This document shows, piece after piece, positions 15,291 through 22,863 of a stretch of 36,169 nucleotides of DNA (positions are counted from its first letter, which is position 1; every line of letters starts with the position of its first letter). The notes beneath the pieces are model-generated. The model saw only the letters and a list, made by a program, of their open reading frames with translations. It ran no database searches and was not told the origin of the DNA. The position numbers and the translations under genes are program-made. The stretch is from a virus, in the IMG/VR virus record IMGVR_UViG_3300027987_000175, positions 1-36,169 of that record; one strand, 5' to 3'.

Positions 15291-17912
15291 GTGGCTGTTT
15301 CCTTTGTCGCGTACACGGGGACCGGCGGCGCGACGCAGGTCGAGCCGACCGGTACCGCGCAGAATGACATTCTGCTAGCGGTAATCAACGCGACGACGAG
15401 CCCGACCGGCCCGGCCGGGTGGACGCAGGTCGGCAGCATCCGCAACGCCTCGGGCGAGTACACCGGTGTGTGGTGGATCAGGCGCGGCTCGTCGGCGCCG
15501 TCGTACACGTGGACGGGCACGATCGACGGCGGCGTCGTGGCGGCGTTCCGTGGCGCCTCGAACCTCTTGAGCGCCTCGGCGCAGTCGGCCGCCGGGTCGG
15601 CCGTAAGTCCGAGCGTCACGACCACGTTCGACAATTCGATGATCGTGTGTCTGTACGGCGACGCCGGGTCGAGCAGCATCACGGCGCCGTCGGGCATGAC
15701 GCTCACCACCGGATTCTTTAACGCCGTGGCCTACGTGCTGCAGGCGTCCGCAGGCGCGTCGGGCACGAAGACGTGGGGCGGCACCTCGCTGCCGGTCGGC
15801 TCGTGGACGATCGCGCTCGAACCGGCCGACAAGTCGTTCACGGCCTCGCAGTCGCTGGGCCTCACCCGGACCGGTGACCTCACGGTCGTGTCGGGCGTCA
15901 GCTTCACGGGATCGCAGTCGCTGAGCCTGTCGCAGTCCGGCGCCGTGCTCGGCCTGGGCGCGGCGCTGACCGGCTCGCAGTCGCTGAGCCTGTCGCAGGC
16001 CGGTGCGGCGCTCAAGCTCGATGCCAAGCTCACGGCGTCGCAGACGCTCGGGCTGACCGGCACGGGCAACCTGAGCGTCGAGTCGAGGCTCTTGACTGGC
16101 ACGCTTGAGATCGAGCTCACGGCCGGGGTGTGGACCGACTTCACGTCGAGGATGGACCTCAAGAGCGGCGCGCTCGTCATCCGGCAGGGCCGGCCCACCG
16201 TGTACGACGACGTCGGCGCGGGCACGCTCACGTGCTCGCTGTTCAATGACGACGGCGAGATCATGCCCGACAACCCGTCGGCGTCGTTCGCTCTCGCCGA
16301 GGGCATGCGCATCCGGTGGAAGGTCACGCAGTCGGCCACCACCTACACCCGGTTCGTCGGGTGGATCAGCGAGCTCGTGCCCGACTTCCCGGGCGAGTCG
16401 ACGATCGGCGCGCGGGTCGCGGTGACGGCCGTCGACGCGCTCGGCCTGCTCGGGCAGCGCAAGCTGCGTTCGCACTGGACCGAGCTCGCTCTCGCGACAG
16501 CCCGGGCAGCTGGCGTGCAAGGGGATGCGCTCGAAGCGGCGGGCACGGCGATCGGGTGGAACGCCACCATGACGAACTACTCGACGGACGCGGGGGCGAC
16601 CAACGGCGGGTATGCCTACAGCGGCAGCGATCCCAACCTCGCGTTCTCGGCCGACCGCGACATCTCGATCGGGCCCGTCGTCACGAGCTCGCCGAGCAGC
16701 AACGGCAACAGCAACAAGACGTTGCCCGCCGTGCAGTCGGGATCGAAGTGCATCCAATGGCTGATCAAGACGCCGACGCAGAAGCCCGCATCCGGCACGC
16801 CGTGGTTCGTGAGCTCGCCGCACCCGTCGAGCTCGGCGACCGGATTCCAGATCGCGTTGCGCGACAACGGTTCCGGGACGACGAACCTCGTCGTGATGGA
16901 CGTCAGCGGCTCGACCGTCACGGGCACGCTGCTGACCGGCGTGTGCCTCGGTCAGTGGGTGCTGCTCACGATCAAGGAGAACGGCTCGAACACAAGCAAG
17001 TGCGACGTCACGGCGACGCAGCTCGGCGACGGCACCACCGGCACGGTGAGCTCAGTCAGTTTCGACGTCAAGACGATCCTGATTGTGGAGTTCCCGACGT
17101 CGACCGGTTCGACGTCGGCGGCGGCGTTCGGCGGCGTCATCGCATTCGGTTCTCGCACAACGGCTTTGACCGTCGCCGATGCGTCGATCGCCGGGTCGCA
17201 GGGCGCCGTGAGCTCGCGGCTCAGCGAGGTGCAGTCGGTCCTGTCGTCGCTGCCGATCGCGTGGGGCACGTCGGGCACGTTCGACACGCAGTGCGTCACG
17301 GGCACGTGGTCGAACCGGACCGCGCTCGAAGTGCTGCAGGAGCTCATGCGCACGAACCTGCTGTCGGTCGCGTGGGCCCGTTCCCGCGACTCGACGATCT
17401 ATACGCTCGGGTACGACGTCGTGCGCCCGGCCTCGTCGCTGGTCACCATCGACAGCGACGGCGACTGCCTCGGCCCGCCGCGCCTGTCGCGGCAGACGTC
17501 CGCCAGGCCGACGCGCGTACAGATCGACGCGCCCGGCCTGTCGATCGTCCGCGTGGACGCCACGGCCGAGGCGGCACTCGGCAGCCCGCAGCGACTGCGC
17601 AGCTACACGACCGTGTGCGCGAACGACGGCGACATGGCGACGATCGGCGATGCCGTTCTCGCGCAACGGCAACGGCTACGCATCACGCAGCTGCAGGTCG
17701 ACCTCACCACCGGCGCGACCGACCACACGGCGACGCTGTTCGACGAGTCGGGCGCGCTCAGCGGCCTGTTCCCGACGTGCCGGGCGACGGTCACCGTGCC
17801 GGCCTCGCACTTCGGGTCGAGCTCGCTCGACTACTACGTGCAGGGGTGGACCGAGACGTACAGCTCGCAGCGTGCCGTCGTCACGCTCGACACCGATCCC
17901 TGCCCCGCGTGA
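15291..17912 (+). CDS. Large minor tail (tip/baseplate) protein
   Basis: 873 residues from GTG 15291. Residues 1-180 are a beta domain (SFVAYTGTGG...GWTQVGSIRNASGEYTGVWW). Residues about 185-270 hold four 21-22-residue repeats starting T-x-S-Q-[ST]-L-x-L. Residues 275-400 resemble a tail-tip/Dit-like core (TLEIELTAGVWTDFTSRMDLKSGALVIRQGR). Residues about 455-640 look like a LamG/concanavalin-type domain that could bind glycans. With no other large tip genes, this protein probably forms tail tip and receptor-binding device together. Confidence 0.75.
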   Translation: MAVSFVAYTGTGGATQVEPTGTAQNDILLAVINATTSPTGPAGWTQVGSIRNASGEYTGVWWIRRGSSAPSYTWTGTIDGGVVAAFRGASNLLSASAQSAAGSAVSPSVTTTFDNSMIVCLYGDAGSSSITAPSGMTLTTGFFNAVAYVLQASAGASGTKTWGGTSLPVGSWTIALEPADKSFTASQSLGLTRTGDLTVVSGVSFTGSQSLSLSQSGAVLGLGAALTGSQSLSLSQAGAALKLDAKLTASQTLGLTGTGNLSVESRLLTGTLEIELTAGVWTDFTSRMDLKSGALVIRQGRPTVYDDVGAGTLTCSLFNDDGEIMPDNPSASFALAEGMRIRWKVTQSATTYTRFVGWISELVPDFPGESTIGARVAVTAVDALGLLGQRKLRSHWTELALATARAAGVQGDALEAAGTAIGWNATMTNYSTDAGATNGGYAYSGSDPNLAFSADRDISIGPVVTSSPSSNGNSNKTLPAVQSGSKCIQWLIKTPTQKPASGTPWFVSSPHPSSSATGFQIALRDNGSGTTNLVVMDVSGSTVTGTLLTGVCLGQWVLLTIKENGSNTSKCDVTATQLGDGTTGTVSSVSFDVKTILIVEFPTSTGSTSAAAFGGVIAFGSRTTALTVADASIAGSQGAVSSRLSEVQSVLSSLPIAWGTSGTFDTQCVTGTWSNRTALEVLQELMRTNLLSVAWARSRDSTIYTLGYDVVRPASSLVTIDSDGDCLGPPRLSRQTSARPTRVQIDAPGLSIVRVDATAEAALGSPQRLRSYTTVCANDGDMATIGDAVLAQRQRLRITQLQVDLTTGATDHTATLFDESGALSGLFPTCRATVTVPASHFGSSSLDYYVQGWTETYSSQRAVVTLDTDPCPA
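15846..16100 (+). repeat. Four degenerate 63-66-bp in-gene repeats
   Basis: Repeat units begin near 15846, 15912, 15975 and 16038; steps of 66, 63 and 63 keep the reading frame. The stretch 15912-15935 recurs exactly at 15975-15998. Each unit encodes a T-x-S-Q-[ST]-L-x-L strand pair followed by a variable strand. They lie in the tail tip protein and could vary in copy number by recombination, changing spacer length. Confidence 0.8.
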
Positions 17913-17923
17913 GGAGTGATGAC

Positions 17924-18667
17924 GTGACCGTGCACCTCGTGCCCCGCGCCGAGTGGGGGGCGCAGCCGTGGCGCCCCCGCATGGCGATGTACCGGAAGAC
18001 GCCGCGCGAGCAGCTCGCCGTGTTCACGCACTACCACGGCGGCCCGCCGCGCCACGACCGGGGCGCAGCGATGGCACGCGAGATCGAGTCGATTCACCTC
18101 GCGAACGGGTGGGCCGGGGTCGGGTACACGGCGATGATCGGGCTCGACGGGGTCGCGTTCGAGGGGCGCGGGTGGGACCTCGTGACGGCAGCGTGCCCGG
18201 GATGGAACCGCCAGGCGTGGCACTTCTATGTCGCCGTCGGTGGCGAGCAGGTGCCGACCCCTGCGGCGCTGCACACCCTGCGGCAGCTGTACGACGAGGC
18301 GTGCCATCGGTCCGGCCGGACGCTGGCGAAGACGTGGCACGGCGCGCACTACGCGACCGACTGCCCCGGCGACCCCCTGCGCGCGTGGGTGCGCGCCGGG
18401 ATGAACGACCCCCGGTCGGCTGCGCCGGCCGTGTCCACCCCGAACGGAGACGACGACATGCCGACCCCCCGAGAAGTCGCCGACGCGCTGCTCGACACCC
18501 CGGTGCCGACCGGCGAGCTCGGCAGCGACGGGCACCCGCTCACCTTTCGGTGGGCGTTCATCCGGACGATGCAGGCGGCGCAGCGCGCCGAGGCGGCGGC
18601 CGAAGCGGCGCAGGCCGACGTCGACAACCTGCGGCGGCAGCTGCTGGGCGATGGCAAGGTTTCGTGA
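17924..18667 (+). CDS. Endolysin, N-acetylmuramoyl-L-alanine amidase (PGRP/Amidase_2)
   Basis: 247 residues from GTG 17924, seven bases after GAGGAG. It cleaves the amide between MurNAc and the stem peptide. Zinc ligand candidates are His36 (THYHGG), His139 and Cys147 (TWHGAHYATDCPGD), with the eight-residue His-Cys spacing of T7 lysozyme. Core sequence AREIESIHLANGWAGVGYTAMIGLDGVAFEGRGWD is typical. The last 80 residues (PTPREVADALLDTPVPT, then an Ala/Glu helix) form a small C-terminal part, perhaps for wall binding. No signal peptide; release through the nearby holin is expected. Confidence 0.93.
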   Translation: MTVHLVPRAEWGAQPWRPRMAMYRKTPREQLAVFTHYHGGPPRHDRGAAMAREIESIHLANGWAGVGYTAMIGLDGVAFEGRGWDLVTAACPGWNRQAWHFYVAVGGEQVPTPAALHTLRQLYDEACHRSGRTLAKTWHGAHYATDCPGDPLRAWVRAGMNDPRSAAPAVSTPNGDDDMPTPREVADALLDTPVPTGELGSDGHPLTFRWAFIRTMQAAQRAEAAAEAAQADVDNLRRQLLGDGKVS

Positions 18668-19013
18668 CGGGGTGCCCGTGGACAACGCGAGGATCGACAA
18701 CCTCGCGCAGCAACTCGGGGCCGTCCTCGTCGAGCTCGCCCGGCTCGGCGCCACTGTCGAGGGCATGCGCGGCGAGCAGACGCGCTCAGCCGTCGAGGTG
18801 GCACGCGACCTCGCCGACCACGAGGTGCGGCTGCGCGAGCTCGAAGGGCACGGCACGAAGGAACACGGCGAGCAGATCAGGGCGAACAGGCGCGAGATCG
18901 ACGCGCTCGTGCAGTGGCGCGCCCGCGTGATCGGTTGGCTCGCCGGTGCATCGGCCGCCGGTGGCCTCACCGGGGCCGGCCTCGCCGTAGCCGTCGAGCG
19001 GTTCCTACAGTGA
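18651..19013 (+). CDS. Coiled-coil protein with C-terminal membrane anchor
   Basis: 120 residues if ATG 18651 is used (overlapping the endolysin end by 17 bases); GTG 18678, five bases after GGGG and free of overlap, gives 111 residues and may be the true start. Long charged helices (about 20-85) are followed by one membrane segment, VIGWLAGASAAGGLTGAGLAVAV. In lysis cassettes such XhlA/hemolysin-like proteins accompany holins. Role in lysis is inferred from position. Confidence 0.72.
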   Translation: MARFRDGVPVDNARIDNLAQQLGAVLVELARLGATVEGMRGEQTRSAVEVARDLADHEVRLRELEGHGTKEHGEQIRANRREIDALVQWRARVIGWLAGASAAGGLTGAGLAVAVERFLQ

Positions 19014-19018
19014 CCCCT

Positions 19019-19045
19019 GCCGGGTGGCGCGATGCGTCACCCGGC
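19019..19045 (+). terminator. Hairpin between lysis genes
   Basis: GCCGGGTGGCG at 19019-19029 pairs with 19035-19045 (11 bp, one G-U pair, five-base loop). It separates the membrane-anchor gene from the holin and may tune holin expression. Confidence 0.5.
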
Positions 19046-19064
19046 GCATGCCGCCACCTACCCC

Positions 19065-19086
19065 CCGGAGGTCCTAACCATGATCA
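19065..19086 (+). repeat. 22-base repeat over a translation start, copy 1
   Basis: An exact 22-base sequence including GGAGGTCCTAACCATGATCA covers the ribosome site and first codons of the holin gene. It recurs at 35364-35385. Confidence 0.95.
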
Positions 19087-19304
19087 GTACCCTGCTGCGC
19101 GTATCCAAGGCGGTCGCGGCCGCCGTCGGCGCGTTCGCGAGCTCGCTCGGCCTGGCGGCGCCCGGCGGCGTCGACTCGGGCGAGTGGGTGACGATCGCCG
19201 TGACGACGGTCGTCACGGCCGTGACCGTGTGGGCGGCGCCCGCGAACCGGGCCCCGGGAGACAGCTCGGGCGGCACGTCGGCGCCGGCCGGCGGCGGCGC
19301 GTGA
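19080..19304 (+). CDS. Putative holin
   Basis: 74 residues from ATG 19080, with an ideal GGAGG eight bases upstream. Two hydrophobic segments (about 8-25 and 35-52) flank a short GGVDSGEW loop, and the second ends VWAAPANR, closely like actinophage holins ending '...YAVPNR'. The tail is Gly/Ser/Ala-rich. It would open the membrane to release the amidase. Its translation start region is repeated exactly before the gene at 35379. Confidence 0.8.
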   Translation: MISTLLRVSKAVAAAVGAFASSLGLAAPGGVDSGEWVTIAVTTVVTAVTVWAAPANRAPGDSSGGTSAPAGGGA

Positions 19305-19405
19305 GCGCCTACCGGGCGGCCGCCATCGTGGCCGTGTCCGGTTGCGTCGGCCTGCTCGGGCTCGTCGTCCTCGCCGCGGCGGCCGTCCTGCAGGTCGCAC
19401 GGTGA
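19301..19405 (+). CDS. Very small single-pass membrane protein
   Basis: 34 residues from GTG 19301 (GTGA overlap with the holin stop); ends overlapping the next GTG. Almost all of it is one membrane helix (AAIVAVSGCVGLLGLVVLAAAAVLQVA). Position next to the holin suggests an accessory or antiholin role, but size limits certainty. The double four-base overlap supports translation. Confidence 0.55.
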   Translation: MSAYRAAAIVAVSGCVGLLGLVVLAAAAVLQVAR

Positions 19406-19632
19406 GGCACCGGGCGCCCGGGTGGTACCCGGGGCCCGGGCTGCCCGGGCGGCCCGAGACAGCGGGCCGGGTGCTGCGATGGTGGGACGGCGACCGATGG
19501 GGGTACGACGTCGCCGAGCTCGGCAGCGACCCGGCGTTCCCGCCCGCGAACCGGCGCCGCCTGGCGGACGCCGACGCGGCCGCGACGACGCACCTCGCGG
19601 TGCCCCGGACGGCCCGGCTGCCGGTCCTCTGA
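19402..19632 (+). CDS. DUF2510-like small protein
   Basis: 76 residues from GTG 19402. The N-terminal half, APGWYPGPGLPGRPETAGRVLRWWDGDRWGYD, matches the DUF2510 pattern (WYPDP...G.LRYWDG..W) common in actinobacterial membrane-associated proteins. The rest is short and Ala/Arg-rich. Last gene of the rightward late block, just before a strong terminator. Function of the domain is unknown. Confidence 0.7.
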   Translation: MRHRAPGWYPGPGLPGRPETAGRVLRWWDGDRWGYDVAELGSDPAFPPANRRRLADADAAATTHLAVPRTARLPVL

Positions 19633-19691
19633 CCCCCGGCGCCGGGCATCCCGGGCCCGCGCCGGTCGACGGGTGGCACCCGTCGAGACGA

Positions 19692-19740
19692 CAGCGCCCC
19701 GCGCCCCCTCCACCGGTCCGGAGGGGTGCGCGGGGCGCTG
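19692..19740. terminator. Bidirectional terminator between convergent blocks
   Basis: A 13-bp outer stem (CAGCGCCCCGCGC with its complement ending at 19740) continues as an inner CCCCTCC/GGAGGGG stem with one bulged T. It sits between the last rightward late gene and the last leftward gene, so it can stop both transcripts. A TTCGTCGTTCT tail follows on the plus strand. Confidence 0.88.
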
Positions 19741-19775
19741 TTCGTCGTTCTGCCGGGGTGACGGGCCGGGGGCGC

Positions 19776-19958
19776 CTACTCGAAGCCGTGACGGGCCGCG
19801 TAGCGGCGCAGCGAGTCGTACACGGACTGATCGAGCATGACCCGGTGCACGCCGTCCTCGCGCCGGGTGAGCAGCTCGACGTACACGCCGTCGCACCGGG
19901 CGTACACGCCGTCGCCGAGGTAGTCGGTCGCCTCGTCGACCGTGAGGTCGCCGCTCAC
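19776..19958 (-). CDS. Small conserved-type phage protein
   Basis: 60 residues, last gene of the leftward cluster, overlapping the gene upstream by four bases. The pattern TDYLGDGVYARCDGVYVELLTRREDGVHRVMLDQSVYDSLRRYA resembles a family of short phage proteins with 'YLGDaVYvefdg' followed by an 'i-Lep-V' helix. Beta hairpins then one helix are likely. No function is known. Confidence 0.72.
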   Translation of the reverse strand: MSGDLTVDEATDYLGDGVYARCDGVYVELLTRREDGVHRVMLDQSVYDSLRRYAARHGFE

Positions 19959-20170
19959 AGCGCCCGCCGCTGCTCGTCGATCTCGAAGCCACCCGGGATC
20001 GACTTCACGCGCCAGAGGTTCGAGCGCACCGGCGTGAAGCCGAGCAGGCGCAGCCGTTCGAGCGCCACGGCCCGCAGGGGCTTCGGGATGTCGGGCAGGA
20101 TCTCGGTCGTCGTCACGGCCCCCGGCCGCCGGTCCTGCTCGGCGAAGTGGGGGCGCCTCGGCCGCGCCAT
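19955..20170 (-). CDS. Small basic protein, unknown
   Basis: 71 residues from ATG at 20170. Basic N-terminus (MARPRRPHFAEQDRR), then helix PKPLRAVALERLRLLGF and a short beta end. It could bind nucleic acid but has no recognisable motif. It starts two bases after the lipoprotein stop and overlaps the next gene by four bases, so translation is coupled. Confidence 0.65.
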   Translation of the reverse strand: MARPRRPHFAEQDRRPGAVTTTEILPDIPKPLRAVALERLRLLGFTPVRSNLWRVKSIPGGFEIDEQRRAL

Positions 20171-20172
20171 GA

Positions 20173-20697
20173 TCAGAACCCTGCCGTGACGCGCAGCTCG
20201 GGCGTCCCGGTCGGGACCTTGGTCACGTGGTCCGTCGACAGCAGGTCGACGGTCACTGTCTTGCCCCGCTCGACGTCGTTCGCTGCCCCGGTGAACACGA
20301 CCGGCGTGCCGTTCGGGTCGTATGTGAGCGTGATCAGGGCACTGTGCCCGTCGCTGTCGTTCCGCACCCGGGCGTGCACGGTCATGATCGACCCGGCGCG
20401 TGTGACCTTCGGGACAGCGACGAGCACCCACCCGTTGTCGCGGCTGACGCCGGGCGCGGCCGCCGGTGCGGCGGCCGTCGGCGTCGTCTTGCCCGGCGCC
20501 GAGCTGCGGGCGGCCGACGAGGCGGCGGCGGCAGGGGTGCTCGACGAGCGGCTCGTCGACGAGCTCGGCACGGCGCAGCCGGACACGGCCGCGCCCATGA
20601 GCAGCGCGTACACGACGGCCGCGACGACGACGCCGATCAACCCGAACGGGCGACGAATCGTGATCACTCGGGGGCCGGTGGAGGTGCGGGGGGACAT
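20173..20697 (-). CDS. Lipoprotein with FxLYD/DUF4352-like domain
   Basis: 174 residues from ATG at 20697 with AGAGGAA upstream. Residues 17-40 are a hydrophobic signal ending V-S-G-Cys41, a usable lipobox. A Ser/Ala/Pro linker (42-85) leads to an Ig-like domain (NGWVLVAVPKVTRAGSIMTVHARVRNDSDGHSALITLTYDPNG) resembling FxLYD/DUF4352. The mature protein would be tethered on the cell surface. Expression with the leftward, possibly prophage-stage, genes suggests superinfection exclusion; this is inference. Confidence 0.75.
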   Translation of the reverse strand: MSPRTSTGPRVITIRRPFGLIGVVVAAVVYALLMGAAVSGCAVPSSSTSRSSSTPAAAASSAARSSAPGKTTPTAAAPAAAPGVSRDNGWVLVAVPKVTRAGSIMTVHARVRNDSDGHSALITLTYDPNGTPVVFTGAANDVERGKTVTVDLLSTDHVTKVPTGTPELRVTAGF

Positions 20698-20734
20698 CGG
20701 GGGTTCCTCTCGGGGCAGGGGTGCGGCAGGGGGG

Positions 20735-20881
20735 TCAGTAGCTGTGGCGGCCGCGCTTGCGCGCGATCCGGTCACGGTCGGCGGCGGGCAGCTGCTGCTC
20801 GCGCAGGGCGTGCGCCTCGACGGGGTCGGCCGAGAACGTCGCGGCGCACCATGAGGCGATGCGGCGCAGGGTCCGGGTCAT
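20735..20881 (-). CDS. 48-residue basic protein
   Basis: From ATG at 20881, with GGAAGG eight bases upstream. Sequence begins MTRTLRRIASWCAATFSAD, continues through a charged helix, and ends RIARKRGRHSY. It fills the gap between the membrane/coiled-coil gene and the lipoprotein gene in the same strand. The good ribosome site supports it; no function can be given. Confidence 0.62.
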   Translation of the reverse strand: MTRTLRRIASWCAATFSADPVEAHALREQQLPAADRDRIARKRGRHSY

Positions 20882-20927
20882 CGTGTGTCCTTCCGTGTGA
20901 TCGAGTGTCAACCTGTGTCATCCGTGG

Positions 20928-21959
20928 TCAGGCGGCAGTCTGCTCGTCCGCCGGGGTCGCTGCTGGCGCCTCGCGCGCCCACGCGGCGACGATCGCCCGG
21001 GCCCGGGACTCGGCGACGCCGAGCCGGGCCGCCGTGTCGGCTGCCGACCAACGTTCGCGGTTCCACACCTTCTGCGCGTACCGGCGGTCGGCGCGGATGC
21101 GGTCGGCCTCGCTGAGCTGCTCGGCGGCCGCCCGCTCGGCCCGGGCCTGTCGCTCGGCGCGCTGCTCGGCCTCGGCCCGCGCCCGCGCGGCGAGCTGCTC
21201 GCGGTCCGCTCGGGCCTGCTCGACCCGCGCTCGGTCCCGCTCGGCCCGAGCGTCGGCGGCCGCCGTCCGTGCTCGCTCCCGCTCGGCGGCCGCTCGCGCC
21301 TGCTCGGCGTCCGCTCGCAGCTGCTCGGCCCGCAGCTCGGCGTCGACGCGCAGCTGCTCGCGGCGCAGCTCGGCCTCGGCCTGCTGCTGCTGCTCCCACG
21401 TGGCGAGGCGCTGCAGCTCGACGGCCCGCTCGTGCTCGACCCGAGCGCGCTCGTCGGCCTCGGCGCGCTCGGCCCGGGCGAGCTCGGCGAGCTGCTCGCG
21501 CTCGGCCCGCTCGCGCTCGGCCCGCTCGCGCTCGGCCCGCTCACGGCGAGCAGCTCGCTCGTCCGCGTGCTTGGTCCGGATGTGGTGGGTGCCGCCGAGG
21601 GCGATCCCGGCGAGCAGGGTCACGGCGGCCGCGACGCCGAGCTGCTCGGGCGTCACGGCCCGGCCGTGCGCGATGTCCTCGTCGACGACGGATCGGTACA
21701 GCCCGACGGCAGCCGAGGCCGTCGACAACGTGATCGCGAGCCAGACGAGGCGACCGGCGCCGAGGGCGACGGCCGCGAAACCCTCGATCACGAGCGTGAT
21801 CGTCGCGGCGTGCAGCGGGCCGAGGCCGAACGACCGGCCGGTCGCGTACTCCAGCGGGGCGAGCAGGGCGAGGGCGCCGCAGACGGGCAGCAGCGCGAGC
21901 AGGTCGACCGGCTCGCGGCCGCGCACGGCCCGGCCGACGGCGGTCGCCGCGCGGCTCAT
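20928..21959 (-). CDS. Membrane protein with long coiled coil and C-terminal HTH (DUF2637-like)
   Basis: 343 residues from ATG at 21959. Residues 15-125 have about four membrane segments in a layout like DUF2637/Spd-type proteins of actinobacterial plasmids (HAATITLVIEGFAAVALGAGRL...TASAAVGLYRSV). Residues 130-290 are a continuous Arg/Glu/Ala coiled coil built of RAERE-like repeats. The end (WSAADTAARLGVAESRARAIVAAW) is a helix-turn-helix. It could tether DNA to the membrane. Family assignment is by pattern and moderate. Confidence 0.65.
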   Translation of the reverse strand: MSRAATAVGRAVRGREPVDLLALLPVCGALALLAPLEYATGRSFGLGPLHAATITLVIEGFAAVALGAGRLVWLAITLSTASAAVGLYRSVVDEDIAHGRAVTPEQLGVAAAVTLLAGIALGGTHHIRTKHADERAARRERAERERAERERAEREQLAELARAERAEADERARVEHERAVELQRLATWEQQQQAEAELRREQLRVDAELRAEQLRADAEQARAAAERERARTAAADARAERDRARVEQARADREQLAARARAEAEQRAERQARAERAAAEQLSEADRIRADRRYAQKVWNRERWSAADTAARLGVAESRARAIVAAWAREAPAATPADEQTAA

Positions 21960-22366
21960 CGGCCGTCCTCGGCGAGGTAGCGGCCCCACGCTGCGGCGAG
22001 CCTCGGCCGCGCGGCGAGGATGCGGGCCGAGGTCATCAGCGCCGCGAGGTGGTCGGTCGACATGGCGTCGCCCCCGAGCTGCACGGCGGCCGCGCGCAGC
22101 GAGGTCACGAGCGCCGGGTCACCGGTCGCGATGACCGGGGGCCACCGGCGGGCGAGCGACCGGGCCTCGATCGCGGTCTGCGTGTCGCGCATGTGCGGGA
22201 TGCACAGCAGCACGACATCGCCGGGCAGCACCTCGACATCGGTCCGCAGGCTCGGCGCCCCGAGGGGCCACCCGGCCAGACCGCCGGACCCAAGCTGATA
22301 GGACATGATCCCGTCACGCGGGCACGGCTGACCGTCGCTGCGCAGTGCCTCGCACCGGGCGCTCAC
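21956..22366 (-). CDS. Hypothetical protein of leftward cluster
   Basis: 136 residues from GTG at 22366, overlapping both neighbours by four bases. Starts with CEALRSDGQPCPRDG, a two-cysteine motif, then beta/alpha segments (VLPGDVVLLCIPHMRDTQTAIEARSLA) and a C-terminal helix-rich part with LAALMTSARILAARPRLAAAWG. No family is recognised. Co-expression with the membrane/coiled-coil protein is certain from the overlaps, function is not. Confidence 0.68.
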   Translation of the reverse strand: MSARCEALRSDGQPCPRDGIMSYQLGSGGLAGWPLGAPSLRTDVEVLPGDVVLLCIPHMRDTQTAIEARSLARRWPPVIATGDPALVTSLRAAAVQLGGDAMSTDHLAALMTSARILAARPRLAAAWGRYLAEDGR

Positions 22367-22566
22367 CGGACGCCGCCGGGGGTGAGTAGGGCGAGCTCGT
22401 GCTCGTCGGGCCACGGCGCGTCGGGCCTGCAGGCGCAGGGGCCGGCGCAGTGGCAGCCGGGTCGCCGGCCGAGCCGCGCGGCGCCGTCGGCGCGCAGCTC
22501 GCCCGGGATGGACACGACGGGGGCAGTCGTCGATCGCATCGGGGTCGATCCCTTCGGTTCGGACAT
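22363..22566 (-). CDS. Small cysteine-containing protein, first of leftward operon
   Basis: 67 residues from ATG at 22566. The second half has C-H-C-A-G-P-C-A-C, a possible metal site, then PDAPWPDEHELALLTPGG. It is the first gene of the leftward operon, downstream of a divergent promoter region, and overlaps the next gene by four bases. Function unknown. Confidence 0.65.
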   Translation of the reverse strand: MSEPKGSTPMRSTTAPVVSIPGELRADGAARLGRRPGCHCAGPCACRPDAPWPDEHELALLTPGGVR

Positions 22567-22575
22567 GGCGACACC

Positions 22576-22628
22576 ACCATGCCGCAAGCGTCGCGAACGT
22601 TGCAACCGCTTCGGGCAACGGGCACACT
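22576..22628. promoter_or_regulatory. Divergent promoters sharing palindromic -35 GTTGCAAC
   Basis: The palindrome GTTGCAAC (22599-22606) supplies TTGCAA on both strands. Rightward: TTGCAA, 17 bases, CACACT (22623-22628), then 7 bases to ATG 22636, implying a leaderless mRNA. Leftward: TTGCAA, 18 bases, CATGGT (22581-22576), 9 bases before the ATG of the leftward operon. The -10 boxes are weak by consensus. Confidence 0.5.
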
Positions 22629-22635
22629 CGGCGCC

Positions 22636-22863
22636 ATGACACGACACGACGGGCAAGGCCCGGCCGATGACGCCGGGGAGCGGTTCACCGTGAGCTCGGG
22701 CAAGGCAGCCGACGACCTCGGGGTGAGCCGCTCGACGCTGTGGCGATGGGGCAACGCAGGGTTGATCAAGTACCGGCAGACAGCAGGGGGGCACCGGCGC
22801 TACCGGCCGAGCGACGTCGCGAACCTGCTGCGGCGCCCGGCGGGCACGGACGAGAGTCTGTGA
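22636..22863 (+). CDS. MerR/HTH_17-type DNA-binding protein
   Basis: 75 residues from ATG 22636, no ribosome site, probably leaderless. FTVSSGKAADDLGVSRSTLWRWGNAGLIKYRQTAGGHRRYRPSDVANLL is a winged helix-turn-helix of the MerR/BldC/excisionase group, with the typical GGHRRY wing. It could be an excisionase or a Cro-like regulator. Its last 64 bases overlap the 3' end of the opposing repressor gene, so its transcript is antisense to that mRNA. Confidence 0.82.
   Translation: MTRHDGQGPADDAGERFTVSSGKAADDLGVSRSTLWRWGNAGLIKYRQTAGGHRRYRPSDVANLLRRPAGTDESL

Noticed and set aside
15291-17912. Diversity-generating retroelement target
   Set aside because: No reverse transcriptase or template repeat; the repeats are ordinary in-frame protein repeats.
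21120-21545. Dense GCTCGGCC repeats resembling a second array
   Set aside because: Spacing is in multiples of three and encodes RAERE coiled-coil heptads on the minus strand, so coding explains it.
22636-22863. Integrase/transposase-associated IS607-type resolvase
   Set aside because: Only the MerR-like HTH with GGHRRY is present; the serine recombinase domain and a TnpB partner are absent.
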